Shown here: positions 42,607 through 51,728 of the stretch, one piece after another
How positions within the stretch are numbered: the stretch's first letter is position 1
How the letters are laid out: each line of letters opens with the position of its first letter
From: Neorhizobium sp. NCHU2750
GTDB lineage: Bacteria > Pseudomonadota > Alphaproteobacteria > Rhizobiales > Rhizobiaceae
Direction: 5' to 3'
Assembly: GCF_003597675.1 (NCBI RefSeq)
Contig: NZ_CP030827.1
Location: 2,604,001 to 2,668,000 of the forward strand
Length of the DNA stretch: 64,000 nucleotides
The notes under the pieces: generated by a model
The model's database searches: none
What the model saw: only the letters and a program-made list of their open reading frames with translations
Told to the model about the DNA's origin: nothing
Made by a program: the position numbers and the translations under genes

Positions 42607-43428
42607 TCAGATATGCCAGACTTTCGGCACTGGCGCGCCGTTACGCAATACGGAAATTGCCGGTACCAGTATTTTTCTCAGGTCAAAGCCCGTGGGTGCG
42701 GCGATGCGCGCGATCAGCTTGCCGTTCCAGTAGCTGGCGCCGCCGGAATTGCCCAGGCATTCCCGCAGTTTGGGCAGCATGGCTTCGCTTAAGGGGCCGG
42801 CATGGAAAAGCGTCGCGAAGGCCACCTGGCCGGATAGTACGGCCGCCGCCTGCGCCATCTGCTCGATCTCGCCTTCGAACCGCATTTCTTCCGCATGGAT
42901 CAGCCGGCCATTGCGGCGTACCCGCCAGCGATCGCGGAAAAAGCCGTTGGCCACCGCCTCGCCCATCGCCTTGCGGCCGAGAAGAACGGCCTCGACGGCG
43001 AGGAATTCGGCGCTTTCGGCAAGATCGACATCGAGGCGGCGGCTGAGCGAAGCCTGATCGAACAGGATGGTCTCCTGCGGCAGCCAGTGGACCGAGGCAT
43101 TGTCCCCGACGGTGATATCGGTCGACACCGAGGCCGTGTCGGAAGCGGCCTTGTAGATCTTCTCGTTGGCCTGGGTGGTGACGGTGACCCTGGTGGAATC
43201 CGCGGCGGCGACGGACCATTCGATCACGTCGCCGCCCGTCAGTCCCCCTGACGTATTGATGAGGATCGCCTCCATTTCAGGCGAGAATGTTTCCGGAAGC
43301 CGTATTTTTGCGCAGCCTTCCTGGAAGAACTCGTCGAGCCTTGTCTTCCCCCCGAAGAGCTTGGTTACAAGGCGTCCTGAACCCCTTGCCCGCTGCGGCG
43401 CATAGTGTTCGGCTGGGAGATGCTGCAC
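42607..43428 (-). CDS. ureD: urease accessory protein UreD
   Basis: A 273-residue scaffold for urease activation. Recognised by [66 protein letters not shown] and [17 protein letters not shown]. The only reasonable start makes it overlap the upstream esterase gene by 64 bases on the same strand in another frame. First gene of the ureD-A-(DUF1272)-B-GFA-lprI-vapBC-C run. Confidence 0.96.
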   Translation of the reverse strand: MQHLPAEHYAPQRARGSGRLVTKLFGGKTRLDEFFQEGCAKIRLPETFSPEMEAILINTSGGLTGGDVIEWSVAAADSTRVTVTTQANEKIYKAASDTASVSTDITVGDNASVHWLPQETILFDQASLSRRLDVDLAESAEFLAVEAVLLGRKAMGEAVANGFFRDRWRVRRNGRLIHAEEMRFEGEIEQMAQAAAVLSGQVAFATLFHAGPLSEAMLPKLRECLGNSGGASYWNGKLIARIAAPTGFDLRKILVPAISVLRNGAPVPKVWHI

Positions 43429-44594
43429 GGCATACCTTCGATTGCTGCTTGCGATGCGCAGTCAGAAGCAACAGACGTGCCAGACTTCGCTGCTACAGCC
43501 GATTTTGCCGGTGCCGCAATCGCCACGACATCGGTCAAATCGGCCTTGGCAAAGAAGTCCCACATCCGGAAGGCCGGATCAACATTGCTGTCGAAGGCAG
43601 GCTTGGCAGCGGCGACAACCGCAACCTTGGTCACGCTGGCAGCGCCATCCTTGGCGGCAGCCAGAACAGCCTGCTTGGCGACAATCGGCTTCGGCCAGTC
43701 ATGCGTGCCGTTGGCAAACACATAGGTCGCGATGCGGGCACCGTTCTTGCAGGTGCCGTACATGCCGAAGGTAACGCCGTCGAGAGTCTTGGCATCGTCG
43801 CTGCCCTTGCAGCCGTCGAGATCGTTCCAGCGCTGGATCGCCGTCTTGAACCCGTATTGCCAATAGGCGCTGCCGCCCCCCGCATAGGGGTTCTGCTCGT
43901 CCTTGATGCCGGCAAAGGCCATGATCGAGACCGGCTTGGCTGGGCTGCAATTGGCCTTGTCCGGGCCCCACTTGCCATCCGTCTCGACCGGACGCCCTGC
44001 CCGAAGCGAATTGACGAAGCCGGCACCGGCAAAGCCTTCGCCACCTGAACAGAGATAGGCCGACAACATGCGCCCGCCGCCGGAATAGCCGGACGCGAAG
44101 ATACGGGCCGGATCGACGCAGAAATCCTGCTTCACCGTCTCGACCGCCTGTTTGATGAAGGCGATCTCGTCGAGACCACCGGCGGCCCCCGTCGGGATGA
44201 TCGCCGTGCTGACGGCGACGAAGGGTACGTTCCAGGCATAGGTGCCGGCCGTCTTGCCCGGCAGGCTGCCCTGCAGTGCCACCGCGATAAAACCGTTCTT
44301 CTCGGCCACCTTGTCCCAGGAGGAACGGTTGAACTGGCCGTCCGGATTGCTGTTGCTGCCATGGAAATCGAAGACCACCGGCACCTTGTCCTTTCCCGTA
44401 TAGGAGGACGGCACATAGTAGACGGCCTGACGCGCGACGCCGTCCGTTTCGATCATCAGCGCGTGACGACCAGGCTCCATCGACTGGCCACAGCCGGCGA
44501 AAGCGGCGCCCGCGGACAGGAAAAACGCTCCAGCCGCGGCCAGGCGGACAAGAGCGGAGCGGGAACGGTTACCAAGGATGCATGCAAAGACCAT
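43365..44594 (-). CDS. secreted PHB depolymerase / feruloyl-esterase-like hydrolase
   Basis: A 409-residue exported alpha/beta hydrolase of the Lpq C/PHB-depolymerase-like family. It has an N-terminal signal (about 1-33), [25 protein letters not shown] (oxyanion region), the nucleophile elbow [10 protein letters not shown], and a late histidine in ANGTHDWP. After about residue 305 it has an Ala/Lys/Val-rich tail of about 100 residues of low complexity with no match I know. The tail end overlaps ureD. Substrate could be a polyester or an acetylated or feruloylated polysaccharide. Confidence 0.85.
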   Translation of the reverse strand: MVFACILGNRSRSALVRLAAAGAFFLSAGAAFAGCGQSMEPGRHALMIETDGVARQAVYYVPSSYTGKDKVPVVFDFHGSNSNPDGQFNRSSWDKVAEKNGFIAVALQGSLPGKTAGTYAWNVPFVAVSTAIIPTGAAGGLDEIAFIKQAVETVKQDFCVDPARIFASGYSGGGRMLSAYLCSGGEGFAGAGFVNSLRAGRPVETDGKWGPDKANCSPAKPVSIMAFAGIKDEQNPYAGGGSAYWQYGFKTAIQRWNDLDGCKGSDDAKTLDGVTFGMYGTCKNGARIATYVFANGTHDWPKPIVAKQAVLAAAKDGAASVTKVAVVAAAKPAFDSNVDPAFRMWDFFAKADLTDVVAIAAPAKSAVAAKSGTSVASDCASQAAIEGMPCSISQPNTMRRSGQGVQDAL

Positions 44595-44640
44595 CAGCGC
44601 CTCATCATGGGGTGCGGGTTGTCAACGATGTCGGAGATGT

Positions 44641-44707
44641 CGTTCATCTGCCGTTCATCTAACACACCTCTTGAAGCATTGATATGCCCTGGATCAATGC
44701 AGGGCAT
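44641..44707. promoter_or_regulatory. overlapping repeats upstream of esterase gene
   Basis: Two direct copies of CGTTCATCT spaced 11 bases (44641 and 44652), then nested dyads: GCATTGAT-N9-ATCAATGC (44676-44700) and ATGCCCTG-N8-CAGGGCAT (44684-44707). The region lies between the urtE stop and the esterase start. It could hold an operator, an alternative RNA fold or both. Confidence 0.4.
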
Positions 44708-44721
44708 GCAAACATTCACCA

Positions 44722-45417
44722 TTAAACAGTTAGATGCCGCCGCGCCTCTGCCGTATCCAAGGTTTCGGCGGCGCCCTCGTGGACGATTTCTCCGCGGTCC
44801 ATGATATAGACCTGATCGGCAAGCTCGCGGCAGAAATCGAGATACTGTTCGACGAGCAGGATCGCCATCCCGGTACTGTCGCGCAAATATTTGATCGCAC
44901 GGCCGATATCCTTGATGATCGACGGCTGGATACCTTCGGTCGGCTCGTCGAGAACGAGGATTTTCGGCCGCGTCACCATGGCCCGGCCGATGGCAAGCTG
45001 CTGTTGCTGGCCACCCGACAGGTCCCCGCCGCGCCGTCCGAGCATGGTCTTCAGCACCGGAAACAGCGAAAAGATCTCGTCGGGAATGAACTTGTCCTTG
45101 CGGGCAAGCGGCGCATAGCCGCTCTGGAGATTTTCCTGAACGGTCAGAAGCGGAAAGATCTCGCGGCCCTGCGGCACATAGCCGATCCCGTGCTTGGCGC
45201 GGGAATAGGGTGCGAGCCCATTCAGCGTCGCCCCCTGGAAACTGATCGTGCCGCCGGAGACCGGATGCTGCCCGGTGACGGCGCGAAGCAGCGACGACTT
45301 GCCGACGCCGTTTCGTCCCAGAACGCAGGTGATCTTGCCCATCTCGGCAGTGATCGACACCCCACGCAGGGCCTGGGCCGCACCATAGTGAAGATTGACG
45401 TTGTTGACTGTCAGCAT
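44722..45417 (-). CDS. urtE: urea ABC transporter ATP-binding protein UrtE
   Basis: A 231-residue LivF-like ATPase: Walker A GRNGVGKSSLLRA, Q-loop GYVPQGREIFPLLTV, signature LSGGQQQQLAIGRAM, Walker B ILVLDEPTEGIQPSII, switch LLVEQYLDF. The TEGIQP sequence is diagnostic of UrtE against LivF. The ATG at 45417 was chosen on family length. A RIME-like repeat separates it from urtD. Confidence 0.96.
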   Translation of the reverse strand: MLTVNNVNLHYGAAQALRGVSITAEMGKITCVLGRNGVGKSSLLRAVTGQHPVSGGTISFQGATLNGLAPYSRAKHGIGYVPQGREIFPLLTVQENLQSGYAPLARKDKFIPDEIFSLFPVLKTMLGRRGGDLSGGQQQQLAIGRAMVTRPKILVLDEPTEGIQPSIIKDIGRAIKYLRDSTGMAILLVEQYLDFCRELADQVYIMDRGEIVHEGAAETLDTAEARRHLTV

Positions 45418-45456
45418 GGTTGGCTCCGCAGGACGCTGGAAATGTTGAGCAAGAAC

Positions 45457-45600
45457 AAAGACCCCTCCCAACCCTCCCCACAAGGGGGAGGGCTTAACCA
45501 AGCCGCCGGCTCAAAGGCCCAAGGGAGGGAAGCGGGTGCCGCGGGTCTTCTCCCCCCTTGTGGGGGAGATGGCCGGCAGGCCAGAGAGGGACTTTCTTCT
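45457..45600. repeat. RIME-like palindromic repeat, copy C
   Basis: Shares 43 identical bases at its left end with 23726-23768 and 29 identical bases in its right arm with 23826-23854. The same inverted arms (CCCCACAAGGGGG / CCCCCTTGTGGGGG) are visible. It sits between urtD and urtE. Confidence 0.85.
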
Positions 45601-45623
45601 ATCATTGACATGAGGCCGACCAT

Positions 45624-46385
45624 TCACCGCCCCAGATAATTCTCGATCACCTTCGGATCGCTCGAGACGAAATCGATCGATCCTTCGGCAAGCACCGAAC
45701 CTTCCGCCAGGCACGTCACCTTGACGCCGAGGTCGCGGATGAAGCCCATGTCGTGCTCGACGACGACGACGGAGCGGGTCTTGGCGATCTCCTTCAACAG
45801 CACCGCCGTCTCGGCCGTTTCCGCATCCGTCATGCCGGCAACCGGCTCATCGACCAGAAGCAGCTTCGGCTCCTGCGCCAGAAGCATGCCGATCTCCAGC
45901 CACTGCTTCTGCCCATGGGAGAGATTGGCTGCATATTCCTGCGCCCGATGGGAAAGCCGGATCGTCTCGAGAATTTCCTCGATACGCGCCTTGTCTTGCG
46001 GGCTGAGCGTATAGAACAGGGTGGCGAACACCCCGCGCGAGCGGTTGAGCGCCAGTTCCAGATTGTCCCAAACCGTGTGGCTTTCGAACACGGTCGGCTT
46101 CTGGAATTTCCGGCCGATGCCGAGCTGGGCGATATCGGCCTCGTCCTTTTTCGTCAGGTCGATACCGTCCTCGAAGATCACCTTGCCGGCGTCGGGCCGC
46201 GTCTTGCCGGTGATGATATCCATCATCGTCGTCTTGCCCGCCCCGTTCGGGCCGATGATCGCCCTCAGTTCACCCGGCTCGATAACGAGCGACAGCGAAT
46301 TGATCGCCTTGAACCCGTCGAAGGCGACGGAAACGTCTTCGAGATAGAGCAGCGTCTTGGTGCGTGTTTCGGCAATCGTGTTCAT
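45624..46385 (-). CDS. urtD: urea ABC transporter ATP-binding protein UrtD
   Basis: A 253-residue LivG-like ATPase: Walker A GPNGAGKTTMMDIITGKTRPD, FQKPTVFESHTVWDNLELAL, signature LSHGQKQWLEIGMLL, Walker B LLLVDEPVAGMTDAETAETA, switch VVEHDMGFIRDL. The KPTVFE and SHGQKQWLEIG segments are typical of UrtD. It starts 10 bases after urtC. Confidence 0.97.
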   Translation of the reverse strand: MNTIAETRTKTLLYLEDVSVAFDGFKAINSLSLVIEPGELRAIIGPNGAGKTTMMDIITGKTRPDAGKVIFEDGIDLTKKDEADIAQLGIGRKFQKPTVFESHTVWDNLELALNRSRGVFATLFYTLSPQDKARIEEILETIRLSHRAQEYAANLSHGQKQWLEIGMLLAQEPKLLLVDEPVAGMTDAETAETAVLLKEIAKTRSVVVVEHDMGFIRDLGVKVTCLAEGSVLAEGSIDFVSSDPKVIENYLGR

Positions 46386-46395
46386 CCGCCCTCTC

Positions 46396-47568
46396 CTATT
46401 CCGCCGCCTGGACCGAGCGCGCCACGTCGTCGGTGTCGCCGCGCCCCTTTTCCGCCTCGGCCGCAGCCTTCAGCGCCTGCCGTGCCTTGAACCCGTGCTG
46501 GATCGTGCCGACGATGCCGCGCGGCAAGAACAGCGTGACGAAGATGAACAGGCCGCCCAGCGCAAACAGCCAGAATTCCGGGAAGGCGCCGGTGAAGAAG
46601 CTTTTTCCCGCATTGACGAGAACCGCGCCGATGATCGGCCCGATCAGCGTGCCGCGCCCGCCGACCGCTGTCCAGACGACCACTTCGATGGAGTTCGCCG
46701 GAGCGAATTCGCCCGGATTGATGATGCCCACCTGCGGCACGAACAGGGCGCCTGCAATGCCGGCGAACATGGCCGAGACGACGAAGGTGAAGAGCTTGAT
46801 GTTTTCCACCCGGAAACCGAGGAAGCGCACCCGGCTTTCGGCATCGCGCACCCCGACCAGAACCTTGCCGAACTTGGAGCGGGTGATGGCCGAGGCGATA
46901 ACGAGGCAGAGCGCCACCATGATCGCCGACAGCGCGAACAGAACGGCACGCGTGCCATCCGCCTGCACGGAGAAGCCGAGAATATCCTTGAAGTCGGTGA
47001 GGCCGTTATTGCCGCCGAACCCCATGTCGTTGCGGAAGAAGGCGAGCATCAGCGCATAGGTCATCGCCTGGGTGATGATCGACAGGTAGACGCCGTTGAC
47101 CCTTGAGCGAAACGCGAACCAGCCGAAGATGAAGGCGAGCAGCCCGGGCACGACGATCACCATCGCCATGGCGAAGACGAACCAGTCGAACCCGTACCAG
47201 AACCACGGCAATTCCTTCCAGTTGAGGAACACCATGAAGTCCGGCAGGATCGGGTTGCCGTAGACGCCGCGCGAGCCGATCTGGCGCATCAGATACATGC
47301 CCATCGCATAGCCGCCGAGCGCGAAGAAGGCGCCGTGACCGAGCGAGAGAATGCCGCAATAGCCCCAGACGAGATCGAGCGCCAGCGCCAGAAGCGCGTA
47401 GCAGAGATACTTGCCGAACAGTGACATGGCATAGGTCGGCACATGCAGGGCACTGTCTTCCGGCGTCAGGAGATTGAGCGCCGGTATGAGCGCGGCAATC
47501 ACCAGCAGGATGATGACGGCAGCAATGATCTTGCCTTCGAGAGCACGCAGGATGAAGCGCGTAATCAT
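46396..47568 (-). CDS. urtC: urea ABC transporter permease UrtC
   Basis: A 390-residue LivM-like permease with about ten helices. Seen: PEDSALHVPTYAMSLFGKYLCYALLALALDLVWGYCGILSLGHGAFFALGGYAMGMYLM and FRSRVNGVYLSIITQAMTYALMLAFFRNDMGFGGNNGLTDFKDILGF, both UrtC-specific. The start overlaps the urtB stop (ATGA). Confidence 0.97.
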   Translation of the reverse strand: MITRFILRALEGKIIAAVIILLVIAALIPALNLLTPEDSALHVPTYAMSLFGKYLCYALLALALDLVWGYCGILSLGHGAFFALGGYAMGMYLMRQIGSRGVYGNPILPDFMVFLNWKELPWFWYGFDWFVFAMAMVIVVPGLLAFIFGWFAFRSRVNGVYLSIITQAMTYALMLAFFRNDMGFGGNNGLTDFKDILGFSVQADGTRAVLFALSAIMVALCLVIASAITRSKFGKVLVGVRDAESRVRFLGFRVENIKLFTFVVSAMFAGIAGALFVPQVGIINPGEFAPANSIEVVVWTAVGGRGTLIGPIIGAVLVNAGKSFFTGAFPEFWLFALGGLFIFVTLFLPRGIVGTIQHGFKARQALKAAAEAEKGRGDTDDVARSVQAAE

Positions 47569-49181
47569 GCTTCCACCGCCCTTCCCTTGAGCGCGAACAG
47601 GCCGCGCGGACGTTTCTGGATGAAGATGATGATGAGCACCAGCACCAGGATCTTGCCGAGCACCGCGCCTGTCCAGGGTTCGAGGAACTTGTTGAGCACC
47701 CCGAGCGACAATGCGCCCACCAGCGTGCCCCACAGATTGCCGACGCCGCCGAACACCACGACCATGAAACTGTCGATGATGTAGCTCTGGCCGAGGTTCG
47801 GCGAGACGTTGTCGATCTGGCTGAGCGCCACCCCGGCAATGCCGGCAATGCCGGAACCGAGCGCGAATGTCAGCGCATCAACGAGCGGCGTGCGGATGCC
47901 CATGGACGATGCCATGCGGCGGTTCTGGGTGACGGCCCGCATGTTGAGCCCATAGGCGGACTTCTTCATCACGAACAGCAGCGCGAAGAAGATCGCCAGC
48001 GAGAAGAGGATGATCCACATGCGGTTCCAGGTGATCGTCATGCCGCCGAGCGCAAACGAACCGGACATCCAGGACGGATTGCCGACTTCCTGGTTGGTGG
48101 GGCCGAAGATCGTCCGCACCAGCTGTTGCAGGATGAGCGATACGCCCCAGGTGGCAAGCAGCGTTTCCAACGGCCGGCCATAGAGGAAGCGGATGATCGC
48201 CCGTTCCAGCACGAAGCCGATGGCGCCGGTGACGACGAAAGCGACCGGCAGCGCGATGGCAAGCGACCAGTCGAACAGTTCCGGCGCGTTGTTGCGGATG
48301 ACCTCCTGCACGACATAGGTCGAATAGGCGCCGATCATCACCATCTCGCCATGCGCCATGTTGATGATGCCCATCACGCCGAAGGTGATGGCAAGGCCGA
48401 TGCCGGCAAGCAGCAGAACCGAGCCGAGCGACAGCCCGTACCAGATGTTCTGCACCATGTCCCACAGCGCCAGCGTGTCGTTGATCGACTTCACCGCCGC
48501 ATCGATCTCGCCCTTGAGGCTCGGGTCGATGGAGCCGGAGGCGGAATTCAGGATGGCGATCGCGTCGCGCCCGCCCATCGCCTTGATCGTCGCGATGGCA
48601 TCCTTCTTCTGGTCGACGGGCCGGTCGGAGGAGAGCAGCGACACGGCGCGCGCCTCCTGCATCTCGGCCTTCACCTCCGGATCGGTTTCCTTGGCAAGGG
48701 CTGCCTCGACGAGTTCGAGATTTTCTGCGCTCGGCGACTTCAGGATCGCATCTGCCGCCGAAAGGCGCACGCTGCGATCCGGGCTCATCAATGTCAGCCC
48801 GCCCAGCGCCGAGCGGATGATGCGGCGCAGATTGTTGTTGACCTTGACCTTGGTGACGGCGCTGCGCCCGGCCTCACCGGCAGCGGCCCCCGTCAACGGA
48901 TCGGTGAGATCGTAACCCGCATCCGACGACTTGCCGATGAACACGGCGCCATCGGCCTTGCGGACATAGAGATCGCCATCCGAAAACGCCTGCAGCGCCG
49001 GTACGACACGCGTGTCGCCGGTCGCGGCAATCTGGTTGACGATGGTTTCCGCCTGATTGAAGTCGGCCTTGCCGAGCTGGTCGATCAGCGGCTTCGGATC
49101 CGCACCCTGCGCGAAGGCCGACGCAGCGAATACCGAAAGAATGAGAAACAGAATTGCTTGGAATATACGGGTATTCTTCAT
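47565..49181 (-). CDS. urtB: urea ABC transporter permease UrtB
   Basis: A 538-residue protein. A signal peptide (MKNTRIFQAILFLILSVFAASAFAQ) and a periplasmic HEAT-like helical domain of about 200 residues precede a LivH-like permease core (about 240-530; ITFGVMGIINMAHGEMVMIGAYSTYVVQE, GRPLETLLATWGVSLILQQLVRTIFGPTNQEVGNP). The extended N-terminus is normal for UrtB. AGGAGAGG precedes the ATG. A palindromic repeat lies between it and urtA. Confidence 0.97.
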   Translation of the reverse strand: MKNTRIFQAILFLILSVFAASAFAQGADPKPLIDQLGKADFNQAETIVNQIAATGDTRVVPALQAFSDGDLYVRKADGAVFIGKSSDAGYDLTDPLTGAAAGEAGRSAVTKVKVNNNLRRIIRSALGGLTLMSPDRSVRLSAADAILKSPSAENLELVEAALAKETDPEVKAEMQEARAVSLLSSDRPVDQKKDAIATIKAMGGRDAIAILNSASGSIDPSLKGEIDAAVKSINDTLALWDMVQNIWYGLSLGSVLLLAGIGLAITFGVMGIINMAHGEMVMIGAYSTYVVQEVIRNNAPELFDWSLAIALPVAFVVTGAIGFVLERAIIRFLYGRPLETLLATWGVSLILQQLVRTIFGPTNQEVGNPSWMSGSFALGGMTITWNRMWIILFSLAIFFALLFVMKKSAYGLNMRAVTQNRRMASSMGIRTPLVDALTFALGSGIAGIAGVALSQIDNVSPNLGQSYIIDSFMVVVFGGVGNLWGTLVGALSLGVLNKFLEPWTGAVLGKILVLVLIIIFIQKRPRGLFALKGRAVEA

Positions 49182-49232
49182 GTCATCGCCCTCTCCTATG
49201 GCGGATGCTACCGATCCGGCGGTTCGGCGGCA

Positions 49233-49345
49233 TTCCACCCTCCCCTTGAGGGGGAGGGTCGAACCGCAGGTTCGGGGTGGGGTGACAAGGCGGTCACCCC
49301 CACCCATCGCTTCGCGATGACCTCCCCCCTCAAGGGGGAGGTGAA
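49233..49345. repeat. GC-rich inverted repeat between urtA and urtB
   Basis: Two strong hairpins, CCCTCCCCTTGAGGGGGAGGG (first base near 49248) and CCTCCCCCCTCAAGGGGGAGG (near 49321), flank a middle section that contains GAACCGCAGGTTC and TCGCTTCGCGA. It resembles the other mosaic repeats in design but not in sequence. Confidence 0.7.
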
Positions 49346-49351
49346 GCGAAC

Positions 49352-50641
49352 TTACATGCCCTTGCCGCCGCACTTGCCGGTGGCAACGTTGAAGTTGCCG
49401 CAGGACATTGGCTTGCGCCAGTCGGAGATCAGGTTCTTGCTATCCGGCAGGTAGTCCGACCACTCGTCACCGACGACTTCAGGCGTCTGCTGCACGATGT
49501 CGAACTGGCCATCGGCCTGGATTTCGCCGATCAGGACGGGCTTGGTGATGTGATGGTTCGGCATGACGGTGGCAGTGCCGCCCGACAGGTTCGGAACGGA
49601 AACGCCGATGATCGTGTCGAGAACCTTGTCGGTATCGGTCGTGCCGGCAGCTTCGACGGCCTTCACCCAGGCATTGAAGCCGATATAAGCAGCTTCCATC
49701 GGGTCGTTGGTCGTGCGCTTGTCGTTCTTCGTATAGGCGTGCCATTCCTTGATGAACTCGGCATTGGCAGGCGTATCGACGCTTTCGAAATAGTTCCAGG
49801 CGGCAAGGTGGCCGACGAGCGGCTTGGTATCCATGCCCGACAGTTCTTCTTCGCCGACCGAGAAGGCGACGACCGGAATGTCTTCGGCCTTGACGCCCTG
49901 GTTGCCGAGTTCCTTGTAGAACGGCACGTTGGCGTCACCGTTGACGGTCGAGACGACGGCGGTCTTTACGCCTGTGGAGCCAAATGCCTTGATCTTCGAC
50001 ACTTCGGTCTGCCAGTCGGAGAAGCCGAACGGCGTGTAGTTGACCATGATGTCGCTTTCCTTGATGCCCTTCGACATCAGGTAGGCCTTCAGGATCTTGT
50101 TGGTCGTCTGCGGATAGACATAGTCGGTACCTTCGAGCACGAAGCGCTTCACGCCTTCGGTGTCCATCAGGTAGTCGACGGCCGGGATGGCCTGCTGGTT
50201 CGGAGCAGCACCGGTATAGAAGATGTTGCGCGAGGATTCCTCACCCTCGTACTGGACCGGGTAGAACAGGATCGAGTTCAGTTCCTCGAAGACCGGCAGG
50301 ACGGACTTGCGCGAGGACGACGTCCAGCAGCCGAATACGGCCGCGACATGGTCCTTGGAGATCAGCTCGCGCGCCTTTTCGGCAAACAGCGGCCAGTCGG
50401 AAGCCGGGTCGACGACGACCGGCTCGAGCTTCTTGCCCAGCAGACCGCCCTTCTTGTTCTGCTCGTCGATGAGCATCAGCATGACGTCCTTGAGGGTCGT
50501 CTCGGAAATTGCCATCGTGCCGGAAAGCGAGTGCAGGATACCGACCTTGATCGTGTCGTCGGCCGCAAACGCGCCATGGAAAGCCGTCGTGGACATTACG
50601 GCGGCCAGAAGCGCGCCACCGAGTTTCGCCTTGAAGTTCAT
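49352..50641 (-). CDS. urtA: urea ABC transporter substrate-binding protein UrtA
   Basis: A 429-residue periplasmic urea receptor with a signal peptide (MNFKAKLGGALLAAVMSTTAFHGAFA). Family blocks are IKVGILHSLSGTMAISETTLKD, FGCWTSSSRKSVLPVFEE, LFYPVQYEGEESSRNIFYTGAAPNQQ, FVLEGTDYVYPQTTN and DPMEAAYIGFNAW. First gene of urtABCDE. Nitrogen control is usual in other bacteria; I do not see a sigma-54 promoter here, but an inverted repeat lies in its leader. Confidence 0.98.
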   Translation of the reverse strand: MNFKAKLGGALLAAVMSTTAFHGAFAADDTIKVGILHSLSGTMAISETTLKDVMLMLIDEQNKKGGLLGKKLEPVVVDPASDWPLFAEKARELISKDHVAAVFGCWTSSSRKSVLPVFEELNSILFYPVQYEGEESSRNIFYTGAAPNQQAIPAVDYLMDTEGVKRFVLEGTDYVYPQTTNKILKAYLMSKGIKESDIMVNYTPFGFSDWQTEVSKIKAFGSTGVKTAVVSTVNGDANVPFYKELGNQGVKAEDIPVVAFSVGEEELSGMDTKPLVGHLAAWNYFESVDTPANAEFIKEWHAYTKNDKRTTNDPMEAAYIGFNAWVKAVEAAGTTDTDKVLDTIIGVSVPNLSGGTATVMPNHHITKPVLIGEIQADGQFDIVQQTPEVVGDEWSDYLPDSKNLISDWRKPMSCGNFNVATGKCGGKGM

Positions 50642-50672
50642 GGTTCAAACCCCCTCTTATTGGATTGTTTGC

Positions 50673-50695
50673 GCAACGGAGACCTTAACCGTTGC
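50673..50695. promoter_or_regulatory. inverted repeat in urtA leader
   Basis: GCAACGG-N9-CCGTTGC, perfect seven-base arms, 32 bases before the urtA ATG. About 40 bases further upstream, 50734-50749 carries TACG-N8-CGTA. Either could be a site for the nearby LuxR-type response regulator or another factor. Confidence 0.4.
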
Positions 50696-50892
50696 TTAAG
50701 CCGGACTATCCGGTGCGGGGGGCCAAAACCACATACGCAAAATGACGTAGACCATGGGTAGAAAGGTGCACTGCGGCAAACGCGATAGGCCGGCCTTCAC
50801 GCGGCCGCACCGCGTCGGGCGGACTATTTCGTCATATGCCGGAAATTAAGAGCATGCTAAGATAGCTGGATCGAGCGGGGGTGGAGGGCACA

Positions 50893-51624
50893 ATGTCTCG
50901 ATTGGCGAAGGCGGCGCCGCTGGCGTTGCTATTCCTTGCCTGCGGGAATGCGGGGGCCGAGCCGCTTGTCTGCGCCGACATGGCGCTGGTTCTGGCGATA
51001 GACGGCTCCGGCAGCGTGACGGACGCGGAATACCAGTTCCAGAAATCGGCCTTTGCCGCAGCCTTTCGCGACGACGGGATCAAATCGGTTCTGCGCGAGG
51101 CCGGCACCGTCATGCTCACCGCCGTCTTCTGGGGCGACGGTGAATTCCCGACACAGAATCTGGACTGGTTCGTGGTCCATCGTGGAACGGGCGCGGATAC
51201 ATTTGCCGACATGGTGGAGATCGCCGAAAGGCGTGTCTTCGGGGATACCGATATCGGCAGCGGTCTGTGGGTCGCTCTCGACCTGCTGTCAGAACCGAAG
51301 GTCTGTGCACGCCGTTCGATCATCAATCTGTCCGGCGACGGGCGCGAGACAGTGGCTCCCAAGCGGCGCCAGCGCGCGACGCTTCTTCAGGCGAGGCAAC
51401 GCGCAATCCGGCAGGGCGTCACGATCAATGCGCTCGCCATCACCAGCGACGATCCGGATCTGCGCGCCTATTACGCCCGAAACGTCGTGCGCGGCACCGG
51501 CGGCTTTACCATGGAAGTCGAGGATCCCGCCGATTACGCCACGGCGATCCGCAGCAAGCTGCTGAGAGAACTGTCGCCCCGCTATGTCGCCAGCCTCGCT
51601 GCGGTGGAACCCGCGCGCCGATAA
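50893..51624 (+). CDS. DUF1194 (von Willebrand A-like) exported protein
   Basis: A 243-residue protein with a signal peptide (about 1-22) and a VWA-like domain: LVLAIDGSGSVTDAEYQFQKSAFAAAF contains the MIDAS D-x-S-x-S form, followed by SIINLSGDGRET and GVTINALAIT. DUF1194 proteins are extracytoplasmic with unknown roles. GGAGGG precedes ATG 50893. Divergent from urtA. Confidence 0.88.
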   Translation: MSRLAKAAPLALLFLACGNAGAEPLVCADMALVLAIDGSGSVTDAEYQFQKSAFAAAFRDDGIKSVLREAGTVMLTAVFWGDGEFPTQNLDWFVVHRGTGADTFADMVEIAERRVFGDTDIGSGLWVALDLLSEPKVCARRSIINLSGDGRETVAPKRRQRATLLQARQRAIRQGVTINALAITSDDPDLRAYYARNVVRGTGGFTMEVEDPADYATAIRSKLLRELSPRYVASLAAVEPARR

Positions 51625-51697
51625 CGCCCCCACGATCTGCCGCCGCTTGAACAGCGTCACCCCGCTCCCAGTCGGCAGCGGCATCTGACCGCTTCCC

Positions 51698-51723
51698 AAA
51701 CATACCGACCATATGGTATGTTT
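51698..51723. promoter_or_regulatory. operator-like palindrome before TetR-SMR pair
   Basis: AAACATACC-N8-GGTATGTTT, perfect nine-base arms, immediately before the TetR gene start (51729). The position means a bound repressor would block transcription of the tetR-SMR operon. Confidence 0.75.
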
Positions 51724-51728
51724 CCTCC

